Assembly (NCBI GenBank): GCA_902729415.1
Contig: CACVCF010000001.1
Location: 223,697 to 287,696, forward strand
DNA length: 64,000 nt
Direction of reading: 5' to 3'
From: Terasakiella magnetica
GTDB lineage: Bacteria > Pseudomonadota > Alphaproteobacteria > Rhodospirillales > Magnetospirillaceae
Shown piece after piece: positions 46,985-55,044 of the stretch (positions within the stretch are counted from its first letter, which is position 1; the number at the start of each line of letters is the position of its first letter). Position numbers and translations under genes: made by a program. The notes beneath the pieces are model-generated. The model worked only from the letters and a program-made list of their open reading frames with translations. It was not told the origin of the DNA and did no database searches.

Positions 46985-47504
46985 GAAGCACCGGCACGGT
47001 GGAGATCACCTTGAGGGAGACGGGACAGGATTCCTGCTCCTTGGTCTTGGGGTTCTGGCAGGTGATGGGGGGCCAGCCAAAATCAGCGGTAGGAATGAGG
47101 TCGAGCTGAGCTCCGCCGAGAATACAGGAAAACAGCCGAATGCTCTGGGTCTTGGGCGCCAGATCGGCCACGTTCACCACCCAGTTATCCACCACCTCAT
47201 CCTTCTCGTTCCTGGTCCGCCCCACCACGCCCAACGCCACGGTGACGTTGGTCGTATTGTCGATCAGGAAGCTCATGCGGCATTTGGCGGCGCCCGACCC
47301 CGCCAGCATGGTGGCGGTCATGACCACGGTGCCCAGACTCTCGCTGGCCTGGGCCGGGGCGATGGTCAGCTCCCGCGGCCCCGCCATGGGGCTTTGAATC
47401 GGCCCGGAGGAGGATCCCCCCTCCTTAGGGGGCTTGCTGCCGGCCTGGGCCGGAGCCGCCACCAAAAGCGCCAGAACTCCCAGGGCTGAAATTAGTTTGA
47501 GCAT
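46974..47504 (-). CDS. Secreted protein, 176 aa, unknown function
   Basis: From ATG 47504 the protein starts MLKLISALGVLALLVAAPAQAGS, a Sec signal peptide. The mature part has four cysteines (KCRMSF, FSCILGG, ITCQNPKTKEQESCP) and mixed beta-type sequence (VTVALGVVGRTRNEKDEVVDNWVVNV). No family recognised; a periplasmic beta-sandwich stabilised by disulphides is plausible. A longer frame to 47756 begins outside the signal peptide and is rejected. It is convergent with zapE. Confidence 0.72.
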   Translation of the reverse strand: MLKLISALGVLALLVAAPAQAGSKPPKEGGSSSGPIQSPMAGPRELTIAPAQASESLGTVVMTATMLAGSGAAKCRMSFLIDNTTNVTVALGVVGRTRNEKDEVVDNWVVNVADLAPKTQSIRLFSCILGGAQLDLIPTADFGWPPITCQNPKTKEQESCPVSLKVISTVPVLLKR

Positions 47505-47812
47505 GCCGTTTGCGTTCCGCCTGTTGCCCGCTCCGCTGATCGAACATATACGCCGAACGGCGGCAGCCGACAGATCGCCCAGGGTAGCAGGGCCGCCGGT
47601 CAGTGTCGCGTTGCTTCGCCATGAACCAGAGGCATGAGCAGTATGTTTTGCGAAAATATTTTTTAGCTTGCGGCCCATTGCCTCACTCGCCACAAGAGAT
47701 CGCGCCGCATAATCTTCGCTAGTGCGAAACAAAAAATTCGCGCCCCATCGCGACATGGCATTTCAGGTTTCCGTCAGCTATAATGGCTGCCCATCGAGAT
47801 AAGGATAAATTA

Positions 47813-48010
47813 GTGGAAAGACCGCACGATAATTCTTGCCGTTGGATTTACGGCGACGTCAAATCCGGTACGGCGACTTGGTGCGATCACCCTACAAAAG
47901 GTGGCCAGCCCTGGTGTAGCGACCATCGGCGCATTGTCTATGTGGCCGCCCGCCCCCATGCTTCCCGCATCAAGATCCTGCCCCCCCCTCCGCCCCCACA
48001 AGACGTCTAG
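47813..48010 (+). CDS. Stand-alone GcrA C-terminal-type Cys/His domain protein
   Basis: The 65-aa protein contains SCRWIYGDVKSG, TWCDHP and GGQPWCSDHRRIVYV, matching the C-terminal pattern of the cell-cycle regulator GcrA (CxWPxGDP, FCG, GxPYCxxH). The DNA-binding N-terminus of GcrA is missing. A GTG at 47813 with AAGGA 8 nt upstream is preferred to the ATG at 47783, which has no Shine-Dalgarno. In GcrA this region contacts RNA polymerase sigma-70, so a competing or modulating role is a guess. A 52-aa gene follows after 13 bp. Confidence 0.65.
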   Translation: MERPHDNSCRWIYGDVKSGTATWCDHPTKGGQPWCSDHRRIVYVAARPHASRIKILPPPPPPQDV

Positions 48011-48023
48011 AATCGGAGAACCA

Positions 48024-48182
48024 ATGGCTTTCAAGCCTAATTATAACCAGCAGCGCGCCGACCGCGACCGCCTCAAGCAGGCCAAGAAGGCCGAAAAGTT
48101 GCGGACCCAGCAGGAAGAAACCGCTCAGCGCAAGGCCTCCGCCGACAACGCGGCCGAGGATGCTCCCGACGCCCAAGGGTAG
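48024..48182 (+). CDS. Small charged coiled-coil protein, 52 aa
   Basis: The protein MAFKPNYNQQRADRDRLKQAKKAEKL continues as a Lys/Glu/Gln-rich helix with an acidic Ala-rich tail. Similar short proteins occur in alphaproteobacteria, usually unannotated. CGGAGAA lies just before the ATG. No function is known. It follows the GcrA-like gene by 13 bp and is likely in the same transcript. Confidence 0.7.
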   Translation: MAFKPNYNQQRADRDRLKQAKKAEKLRTQQEETAQRKASADNAAEDAPDAQG

Positions 48183-48284
48183 TCGCGGACAGGGCTACAC
48201 CAGCTTAGTACGGCGATGATCGCCCTGCCGGAATAGGGCGCAAGCCCTGTTCACCGGTCCCTCGCAAGGAGAGGAGATGCGGCC

Positions 48285-48509
48285 ATGGCCCGCAAAAAAC
48301 CGACCGATAACGCCTTCGTGTTTTTCGACATCACCTACGAAGACGGCACTCTCAGCTCCAACCGCAAGATCGCCAGCGCCGAACTGCTGGGCCTGGAGGG
48401 GGATAGCCCCGCCAAGTCGCTGATCGAGGCCCAGGACCGCAAGATCGCAGCCATGTCCGGAACGCCGCGCGGCCCCATCAGAGTCATCGCCCGCTCTCCC
48501 GGCCAGTAG
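48285..48509 (+). CDS. Small conserved-looking protein, 74 aa
   Basis: The protein MARKKPTDNAFVFFDITYED has a short beta-rich start (FVFFDITYEDGTLSSNRKI) and a helical part (SLIEAQDRKIAAMSG). A strong ribosome binding site AAGGAGAGGAG lies upstream. I do not recognise a family. Small size and clean translation signal support a real gene. It precedes the FUSC-like gene by 128 bp, which includes a weak hairpin (CGTCTCG/CGAGACG). Confidence 0.6.
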   Translation: MARKKPTDNAFVFFDITYEDGTLSSNRKIASAELLGLEGDSPAKSLIEAQDRKIAAMSGTPRGPIRVIARSPGQ

Positions 48510-48637
48510 GACTGGCCGCGTCTCGTCGAGGCCCGCCCGTCGAGACGGGGACCACAAGCGCGACATCCCATGACCCCTGAACTGATTGCGGGGAACGCTT
48601 CAGACGTGCGCAGGGAATTTTTCCAAGAGGCGGCGCG

Positions 48638-49732
48638 ATGACGCCGTCACAGATGTGGGGCGCAATCCGCACGCTGATGCGGACCGAACTGCTCCACTTG
48701 ACCACGGTCACCACCAGCGACCGGCGCTGGCAAATGCCGCTGGCAGCGGCGCTGGCCTCGGGTCTGCCGCTTCTGGTCGGGGCCTATTTCGACCGCGTCG
48801 ATTACGGGTTGGTCTCGTCCCTGGGCGGGATTGTCTTTCTCTATCTCCCCAACACACCACTTTATCACCGCATGGTGTCGCTGATGGCGTGTGCGTTCGG
48901 CATGGTGGCCTGCTATGCCCTGGGCGTGATGAGCCACTTCTTCCCGCCGGGAATGATGCTGGTTCTGACCTTCATCGCCATTCTGGTGACGATGGTCAGC
49001 CGGTTCTACCAGTTGGGGCCGCCGGGCAGCCTGTTCTTCATCATGGCGGCTGCGATCGGCGCCTATTCGCCCATCGGCGTCTTGGAGGTGCCGCTTTATG
49101 TCGGCCTGCTCACCATGGGCAGCCTGCTCGCCGGGCTGATCGCCTTGTTCTACAGCCTTTACATCTTACGTCTGCAAGCCCCTCAGCCGGTGGCGCCGCT
49201 GCCGCCGCCAAGCTTTGATTTCGTGATGTTCGATGCGGTGGTGATTGGCGTGTTCGTCGGCATCTCCTTGGCCCTGGCTCAGGTTCTGCAGTTGCACCGC
49301 CCCTATTGGGTGCCGGTCAGTTGCCTGGCGGTGATTCAAGGCGTGTCGCTGCGCGCGGTCTGGAATCGGCAAGTCCACCGCGTTGCCGGGACCGGAATCG
49401 GTCTCCTTCTATCCTGGGGCCTGCTGATGCTGCCGCTGGATAAATGGACCGTCGCCCTGATGATGACGACGCTGAGCTTCATCATCGAGATCATGGTCGT
49501 GCGGCATTACGGCATCGCCGTCGCCTTCATCACACCCTTGACCATCTTTCTCGCCGAGGCGGCCAGCCTTGGGCACGGATCACCCACCATCCTGATCCAG
49601 GCGCGCCTTTGGGATACGGTGCTGGGATGCGTCGTGGGGTTGATCGGAGGCGTTTGCCTGCATAGTCCGCGCTTTCGGGATCTGGTCGGGCGTCAAATCC
49701 GCCGGTTGATCCCGGCACGCCTCATTCCCTGA
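48638..49732 (+). CDS. FUSC-family membrane protein (aromatic-acid exporter-like)
   Basis: The 364-aa protein has about ten hydrophobic helices in two similar halves, including LPLLVGAYFDRVDYGLVSSLGGIVFLY and the second-half block HRPYWVPVSCLAVIQGVSLRAVWNRQVHRVAGTGIG, a typical FUSC signature. Related proteins export aromatic acids or other organic anions. There is no adjacent membrane-fusion gene, so its substrate is unknown. AAGAGGCGG precedes the ATG. Confidence 0.82.
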   Translation: MTPSQMWGAIRTLMRTELLHLTTVTTSDRRWQMPLAAALASGLPLLVGAYFDRVDYGLVSSLGGIVFLYLPNTPLYHRMVSLMACAFGMVACYALGVMSHFFPPGMMLVLTFIAILVTMVSRFYQLGPPGSLFFIMAAAIGAYSPIGVLEVPLYVGLLTMGSLLAGLIALFYSLYILRLQAPQPVAPLPPPSFDFVMFDAVVIGVFVGISLALAQVLQLHRPYWVPVSCLAVIQGVSLRAVWNRQVHRVAGTGIGLLLSWGLLMLPLDKWTVALMMTTLSFIIEIMVVRHYGIAVAFITPLTIFLAEAASLGHGSPTILIQARLWDTVLGCVVGLIGGVCLHSPRFRDLVGRQIRRLIPARLIP

Positions 49733-49771
49733 TATGAGCGGCCCCATCGGGACACTATGAAAGGCGGACAG

Positions 49772-51076
49772 ATGTTTGTGGGTATGGATTTCGGCACCTC
49801 CAACAGTGCCGTCGGCGTGGTGGACGCGGCGGGTATCGCCCGGATCGTCAGCCACGGCACTGCCGGGCTGTCGGCTGCTGCGACATCGGAGACGCTGCGG
49901 TCCATGGTCGCTTTCGACCGCGCCCATCGCGACGCCCATGGCCGCCCGCTGCCGCTGGTCGGCCAAGACGGCATTGCCGCCTATCTCAACGGCGACGGCG
50001 AATGTCGGCTGCTGCAATCGTTCAAAAGCCACCTGACCAGCCGATTGTTCACCAGCGCCACCATCTTCAATTCCGCCTACAGCCTCGAACGGTTGATCGC
50101 CATCGTGGTCGAGCGCCTGCGCCTCGGCGCCGAGGGCCGAGGCGATGGTGCGGTGGCGAAAGTGGTGGCGGGCCGCCCGGTCCGATTCGTCGCCGAGGAC
50201 GGCAAGGACGCCGATGCCTACGCGCTGGCGCGGCTGACCGACGCTTTCGCCCTGGCGGGCATCGCCGAGGTGGCGTTCGAATTCGAGCCCATCGCGGCGG
50301 CCTATTACTACGAACGTTCGCTCGACCACGACGAGACCGTGCTGGTGGCCGATTTCGGCGGCGGCACCAGCGATTTCTGCCTGGTGCGGCTGGGGCCGGG
50401 GCGCCGGACCATGGCGCGGCCCGAAGACGCCATCATCGGCACCAACGGCGTCGGCATCGCCGGTGACACCTTCGACCGCCGCATCGTCGAGCGCGGCATC
50501 GCCGAATTCTTCGGTAAAAACACCACCTATCACAGCAACCGCAAGGACTTGCCGGTTCCCGACTGGATTTATGGCAAGTTCTCGCGCTGGCATCACATCG
50601 GCTTTCTCGGCACCGGCTCGACGTTGCGGATGCTGCGCGACATTCAGCGCCACGCCAGCCACCCCGAGCGTATCGAGGATCTACTGACCCTGATCGAATA
50701 CAATCTGGGCTATCACCTCTATAGCGCGGTGGAGCAGACCAAGCTTGCCCTCTCCCGCTCCGATAGCACCGATTTCATCTTTGACCACGCCCCCATCCGG
50801 ATCGAACGCCGCGTGACCCGCGCCGAGTTCGAAGGCTGGATCGCGCCGGAACTGGCCAAGATCGAAGAGTGCGTGGAAACCTTGCTGACCTCGACCGGCA
50901 CGCCGACGGCCAAGGTGGATCGGGTGTTCATGACCGGCGGCTCATCGCTGGTGCCTGCGGTGCGCGCCATCTTCGACCGCCGTTTTGGCGCCGAGCGGGT
51001 CAGTGCCGGCGGCGAGTTCGTCTCGGTCGCCAGCGGCTTGGCCTACCGCGCGGCGGAACTGTTTTCCAACCGATAG
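49772..51076 (+). CDS. yegD: YegD-like Hsp70-family ATPase
   Basis: The protein has the actin/Hsp70 ATPase fold: MFVGMDFGTSNSAVGVVDAAG (phosphate 1), VLVADFGGGTSDFCLVRLG (phosphate 2) and RVFMTGGSSLVPAVRAIF (adenosine). At about 434 aa it lacks a substrate-binding domain, as do YegD proteins, whose role is unclear. ATG 49772 is chosen over 49757 because AAGGCGG lies just before it. It follows the FUSC gene by 39 bp. Confidence 0.85.
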   Translation: MFVGMDFGTSNSAVGVVDAAGIARIVSHGTAGLSAAATSETLRSMVAFDRAHRDAHGRPLPLVGQDGIAAYLNGDGECRLLQSFKSHLTSRLFTSATIFNSAYSLERLIAIVVERLRLGAEGRGDGAVAKVVAGRPVRFVAEDGKDADAYALARLTDAFALAGIAEVAFEFEPIAAAYYYERSLDHDETVLVADFGGGTSDFCLVRLGPGRRTMARPEDAIIGTNGVGIAGDTFDRRIVERGIAEFFGKNTTYHSNRKDLPVPDWIYGKFSRWHHIGFLGTGSTLRMLRDIQRHASHPERIEDLLTLIEYNLGYHLYSAVEQTKLALSRSDSTDFIFDHAPIRIERRVTRAEFEGWIAPELAKIEECVETLLTSTGTPTAKVDRVFMTGGSSLVPAVRAIFDRRFGAERVSAGGEFVSVASGLAYRAAELFSNR

Positions 51077-51135
51077 ACCAATGCCATGACCCACAGGCCT
51101 ACCACTGGGAAATCGGCAGGCAAACCACGGCGCCC

Positions 51136-51627
51136 TTACCGCTCGTCATGGGGAAGAAAGTAGATGAGGTCCAAAGCCGGAGGCGTAATCCCCACCTGAC
51201 TCAGCATGTCGTGGACCTGACCGCGATGGTGGGTCTGGTGATTGAAGACGTGGCCAAGGACCAACCGGCGAGGGATGCTGTTGGCCTCGCCCTTCGAGGA
51301 GACATAATCGAGATCGCCGTCCAACGGCAGATAGCCCATCACATGGATGATCCGCAGGTCCATGGCCGCCCTGGCCTGACGCAGCACCGGAAACTCGTCA
51401 TGAAGGATCTGATCCAAGGACTTGAACCAGCCGTAATCATCACCCAGCATGCGGGCCACCCAGATTCGATCCGCCAGCAAGATGTGGTTCAGCGTTCCAA
51501 CGATAGAGCCGAAAAACCCTTGCCGGTCACGGGCGATCTCGTCCGGGGCCAAGGTAGCGACGGCGGCGTAGAGTGTCTCATTGGCCCAACGGTTATAGCG
51601 GCTGAAAAAGCTGAAGTATTCGCGCAT
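51136..51627 (-). CDS. DinB-family protein
   Basis: The 163-aa helical-bundle protein has the DinB metal site: His in GTLNHILLADRIWVARM, and HVFNHQTHHRGQVHDML. These proteins are often thiol S-transferases or damage-induced proteins of unknown role. The ATG at 51627 (MREYFSFFSRYNRWANETLY) is preferred over 51726; CAGGAG lies 8-10 nt upstream. It is convergent with the YegD gene and divergent from the cyclase gene. Confidence 0.85.
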   Translation of the reverse strand: MREYFSFFSRYNRWANETLYAAVATLAPDEIARDRQGFFGSIVGTLNHILLADRIWVARMLGDDYGWFKSLDQILHDEFPVLRQARAAMDLRIIHVMGYLPLDGDLDYVSSKGEANSIPRRLVLGHVFNHQTHHRGQVHDMLSQVGITPPALDLIYFLPHDER

Positions 51628-51838
51628 GAATGAGTACTCCTGGCTGCGGCCCATTTCGCCGTAAACTCTGGGCGACTCTGTCTCTAATCCTCCGACTGGG
51701 GGCAATGGCCGCCAATGCAGGACCAAGACTTTTTATATGGGGATCAGTCCCCCCACACACCATGCTTCGCTCTAGCCACCATATTCGAGTGATGCCAATA
51801 TACATTCAGAGTGTGGCGTCGGCCCGAGGGAATATTCA

Positions 51839-53968
51839 ATGAGCGGCATCAGATTACCCCGCATCCGCCTGCGGATCGGTATTGCCATTATGTTCCTCGG
51901 CATCATGCTGCCATTGACCGGCATGATGACTGCCGTGCTCTACCAGCAGAATTCACGGTTGGCCCTTGAGATGGGTGAAGCGTCCATGGGCTCGGCCAGT
52001 CAAGGGGTGGTGTCTGCCGTCCGGCTGCTCTTGGGGCAGATCGCGCGCGTGGTCGATACGTCCGTGGCCTTCGGATTGGCCGAGCGCACCACCTTGCGCA
52101 ATGTCGAGACCTTGCGGCCGCTGCTGGAGCAGATGGAACAGATTCCCGACATCTACGCTCTGTTCTTCGCCTTCGCCAAGGATGGCGCATTCTATGAGGT
52201 GATCCGCGTTCCGCACAACGGGCGGCCCTTCGGCCCCCACAAGAAGATCCCGCCGCCCCAGGCCCGCTATGTCTTGCGCATCATCGACAATGTCGAAGGC
52301 GAAAAGATGGATAGCTGGATCTACCTGTCCAACTGGGGAGAGGCGGTGGCGGTCGAACGGGCCGACATCGTCAGTTACGATCCCAGGCCGCGGCCCTGGT
52401 ACAAGGCGGCGCAGGAGGTCAGGGGTGTCGCCACTTCCGGCGTTCATGTGTTCTCAAGCCTGGGCCAGCCCGGCATGACCCTGTCGGGTAAACTTGCCAC
52501 CACCGACGGCGAACTGATCGGGGTATTCGGCGCCGACATCACCACCCGATCGCTGTCGCGCTTCCTGGTCGAACACGCCATCGGCGCCGACGGTGTCGTG
52601 TTCATCCTGGACGAGGACGACCGGCTGATCGGCTATCCCCATCCCGAACGGGCCATGGCCCAGATGGACGGTCAGATCGACGTCGTCAAGGCCGAAGCCG
52701 TGGATGACCGCGTGGTGGCGGACGCCGTGCGCCTGCGCAGCAGCCTGGGCGACCGGTTCCGAAGCGAATTGGGGGAGAGTGGGGAAACCTATCTGGTAAG
52801 CTTCAATCGGTTCCCCGACGATTTCGGCAAGCGCTGGACCATCGGCACCGTCGGAAACGAAACCGTCTTCACCGGCCCCTTGCGCCGGGCCAGTCTGATG
52901 ATCGTCCTGATCGGGACCATCTTCCTTGGGCTGGCATCCTTCGCGGTACTTTGGGCCTCGCGCCTTCTCACCCGGCCGATACAGGCGTTGACCGCGGAAA
53001 CCGACAGCATTCGCCGCTTCAACCTCGACGGTGAGGTGACGGTACACTCCGCCATCGCCGAGGTGCACACCCTGGCCGATGCCGTCGGCGCCATGAAAGC
53101 GGCGCTGAAAAGCTTCGGCACTTATGTGCCGAAAGATCTGGTCCGCGAAATCGTCGCATCGGGAACCCCCACCGAAGTGGGCGGTCAACGCCGACAGGTG
53201 ACCGTGCTGTTCACCGATCTGGCCAATTTTACCTCCGCCAGCGAATCCATGCCGCCCGAAGTGCTGATGGACCGCCTGTCCACCTATTTCCAGGCGACAT
53301 CCCAGACTATCGAGGCCACGGGAGGCATCGTCGACAAGTTCATCGGCGACGGCCTGATGGCCTTATGGAACGCGCCGACTCCGATCGATGACCACGAAGC
53401 CCGAGCGTGCCGCGCCGTAATGGACGCTCGCGCAGCCACCGCCAAACTGAACGCGTGGCTGACAGCAGAAGGCGAGGCCACGCTATTCACCCGCTTTGGC
53501 CTGCATACAGGCATCGGAGTGGTGGGCAATGTGGGGGCGCACGACCGGATGCAGTATACCGCCCTTGGGGCTTGCGTGAATCTGGCGGCGCGCGTCGAGT
53601 CCCTCAACAAGCGGTTCGGAACCGAATGTCTGGTGACCGGCGACATCGAGACGGCAGCGCGAGGACGTTTCCTGTTCCGTCCCCTGGGGCCGGTGATGGC
53701 TCATGGTACCAGCACGGCCGTTCCATTGTTCGAACTAATGGGGGATCTTGGCGCGGACCACTCCGCCGCACTTTGCGCCGCCTGGACTGAACCTTTCACC
53801 GCCTGGCAGGCGCGCGATTGGGCGGCGGCGGCGGCGGCCTTCACCCGCTTCCTTGTTCTTCATCCCCAAGATGGACCCGCCGCCGTGTTGTTGGCCATGT
53901 CCCGCGAGTTCCTCGTCCAGCCGCCAGAACCGGCCTGGGACGGGGTCTTGCGCTTTGACGGCAAGTAG
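51839..53968 (+). CDS. Membrane-bound class III adenylate cyclase with CACHE sensor
   Basis: The 709-aa protein has TM1 (about 13-33), a large periplasmic double-CACHE domain (34-345, with DPRPRPWYKAAQ and GVFGADITTRSLS), TM2 (355-375), HAMP (376-430) and a cyclase catalytic domain (440-640) with VTVLFTDLANFTSASE, DKFIGDGLMALWNAP and the substrate-site GVVGNVGAHDRMQYTALG. It should make cAMP in response to a small periplasmic ligand. It is followed 12 bp later by a DctP gene. Confidence 0.92.
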   Translation: MSGIRLPRIRLRIGIAIMFLGIMLPLTGMMTAVLYQQNSRLALEMGEASMGSASQGVVSAVRLLLGQIARVVDTSVAFGLAERTTLRNVETLRPLLEQMEQIPDIYALFFAFAKDGAFYEVIRVPHNGRPFGPHKKIPPPQARYVLRIIDNVEGEKMDSWIYLSNWGEAVAVERADIVSYDPRPRPWYKAAQEVRGVATSGVHVFSSLGQPGMTLSGKLATTDGELIGVFGADITTRSLSRFLVEHAIGADGVVFILDEDDRLIGYPHPERAMAQMDGQIDVVKAEAVDDRVVADAVRLRSSLGDRFRSELGESGETYLVSFNRFPDDFGKRWTIGTVGNETVFTGPLRRASLMIVLIGTIFLGLASFAVLWASRLLTRPIQALTAETDSIRRFNLDGEVTVHSAIAEVHTLADAVGAMKAALKSFGTYVPKDLVREIVASGTPTEVGGQRRQVTVLFTDLANFTSASESMPPEVLMDRLSTYFQATSQTIEATGGIVDKFIGDGLMALWNAPTPIDDHEARACRAVMDARAATAKLNAWLTAEGEATLFTRFGLHTGIGVVGNVGAHDRMQYTALGACVNLAARVESLNKRFGTECLVTGDIETAARGRFLFRPLGPVMAHGTSTAVPLFELMGDLGADHSAALCAAWTEPFTAWQARDWAAAAAAFTRFLVLHPQDGPAAVLLAMSREFLVQPPEPAWDGVLRFDGK

Positions 53969-53979
53969 GAGCCGCTGCC

Positions 53980-55017
53980 ATGAGAACCCTGCTTGCCTTG
54001 TTCGTCATCCTGGGATTGTTGCCACCACTGACCGGGTACGGCGCAGAGCTGCGTCACAGGATCATTCTGGCCCATACCCAACCCCAGGATGCCGCCGCCG
54101 ACCCGGCAGCCGCCCTGGCCTCCGAGTTCAAGCGCCGGGTGGAACAGGCCACCGAGGGAGGCATCCGGGTGGATATCTTTCCTGACGGCATGGTGGGCGG
54201 CAACCGCCAGATGACCAATCTGGTAAGCCGCAACATCATCCAGTCGGCGCTGGTGACCGTTGGCGGCCTGACTCCGCTCTATCCTCCGCTGGCCGTGGTA
54301 CAGATGCCGTTCGCCCTTGATTCTGTCACCGCCGCCTATTCGCTCTATGACGGCCCTTTCGGACAAAGACTCGCCGACGAGGTCGAGGCCCGCACCGGCA
54401 TGGTCGTATTGGGATTCGGTGATGCCGGTGGCTTTCACGTCATAACCAATTCGCGCCGCCCAGTCCGGTCCGTTAAGGATCTTGCGGGGCTCCGGTTACG
54501 CACGATTCCGGGTGCCGATGTTCTCGACGCCATGATCCGGGGCGTTCATGCCACCCCGGTCAAAGTTTCATCCCGCGAGGAATTGAGCGCGTTGGCCGGT
54601 GGCATCATCGATGGCCAGATGAATCCTCCGACCGTGTTGCTCAATCGCCGCTACGATCAGGTGCAGCGCCACGTGACGCTAACCAACCATCTATACCTTC
54701 CCTATGTCTGGTTGTTCGCCAAGGCCGCATTCGACGCACTTTCGCCCGAGGACCGTCAGGCGGTCCGCGATGCCACCGCAGCGGCGGTAACGGCGGGGCG
54801 CGAGCTGTCGCGCCGAGTGGAAAGCTCGGAAGACGGGATGCAAACGCTTCACCGCCGGATGAACGTCATCACCCTATCGGCCGCCCAACGCGAGGAGATG
54901 CGGGGCGCCGCACAGCCTGCCGTACGCCAAGCCATCGTCCAGACCCAGGGCGAGGATGGCCAGCGCCTTCTCGACGACTTCCTGACAGCCGCCAAAACCG
55001 CCAATTCCCAGCCATGA
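53980..55017 (+). CDS. Orphan TRAP-type (DctP) periplasmic binding protein
   Basis: The 345-aa protein has a signal peptide (MRTLLALFVILGLLPPLTGYGAE) and the DctP motifs GGIRVDIFPDGMVGGNRQM, AVVQMPFALDSV, VKDLAGLRLRTIPGADVLDAM and GIIDGQMNPPTVLLNRRYDQ. Carboxylates are the usual ligands. No DctQ/DctM permease genes flank it; instead it lies between a cyclase and a kinase, both with periplasmic sensor domains. A role as a signalling partner is possible. Confidence 0.88.
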   Translation: MRTLLALFVILGLLPPLTGYGAELRHRIILAHTQPQDAAADPAAALASEFKRRVEQATEGGIRVDIFPDGMVGGNRQMTNLVSRNIIQSALVTVGGLTPLYPPLAVVQMPFALDSVTAAYSLYDGPFGQRLADEVEARTGMVVLGFGDAGGFHVITNSRRPVRSVKDLAGLRLRTIPGADVLDAMIRGVHATPVKVSSREELSALAGGIIDGQMNPPTVLLNRRYDQVQRHVTLTNHLYLPYVWLFAKAAFDALSPEDRQAVRDATAAAVTAGRELSRRVESSEDGMQTLHRRMNVITLSAAQREEMRGAAQPAVRQAIVQTQGEDGQRLLDDFLTAAKTANSQP

Positions 55018-55044
55018 CCGGCGTCGGCATACTTTCTGCGGGTC

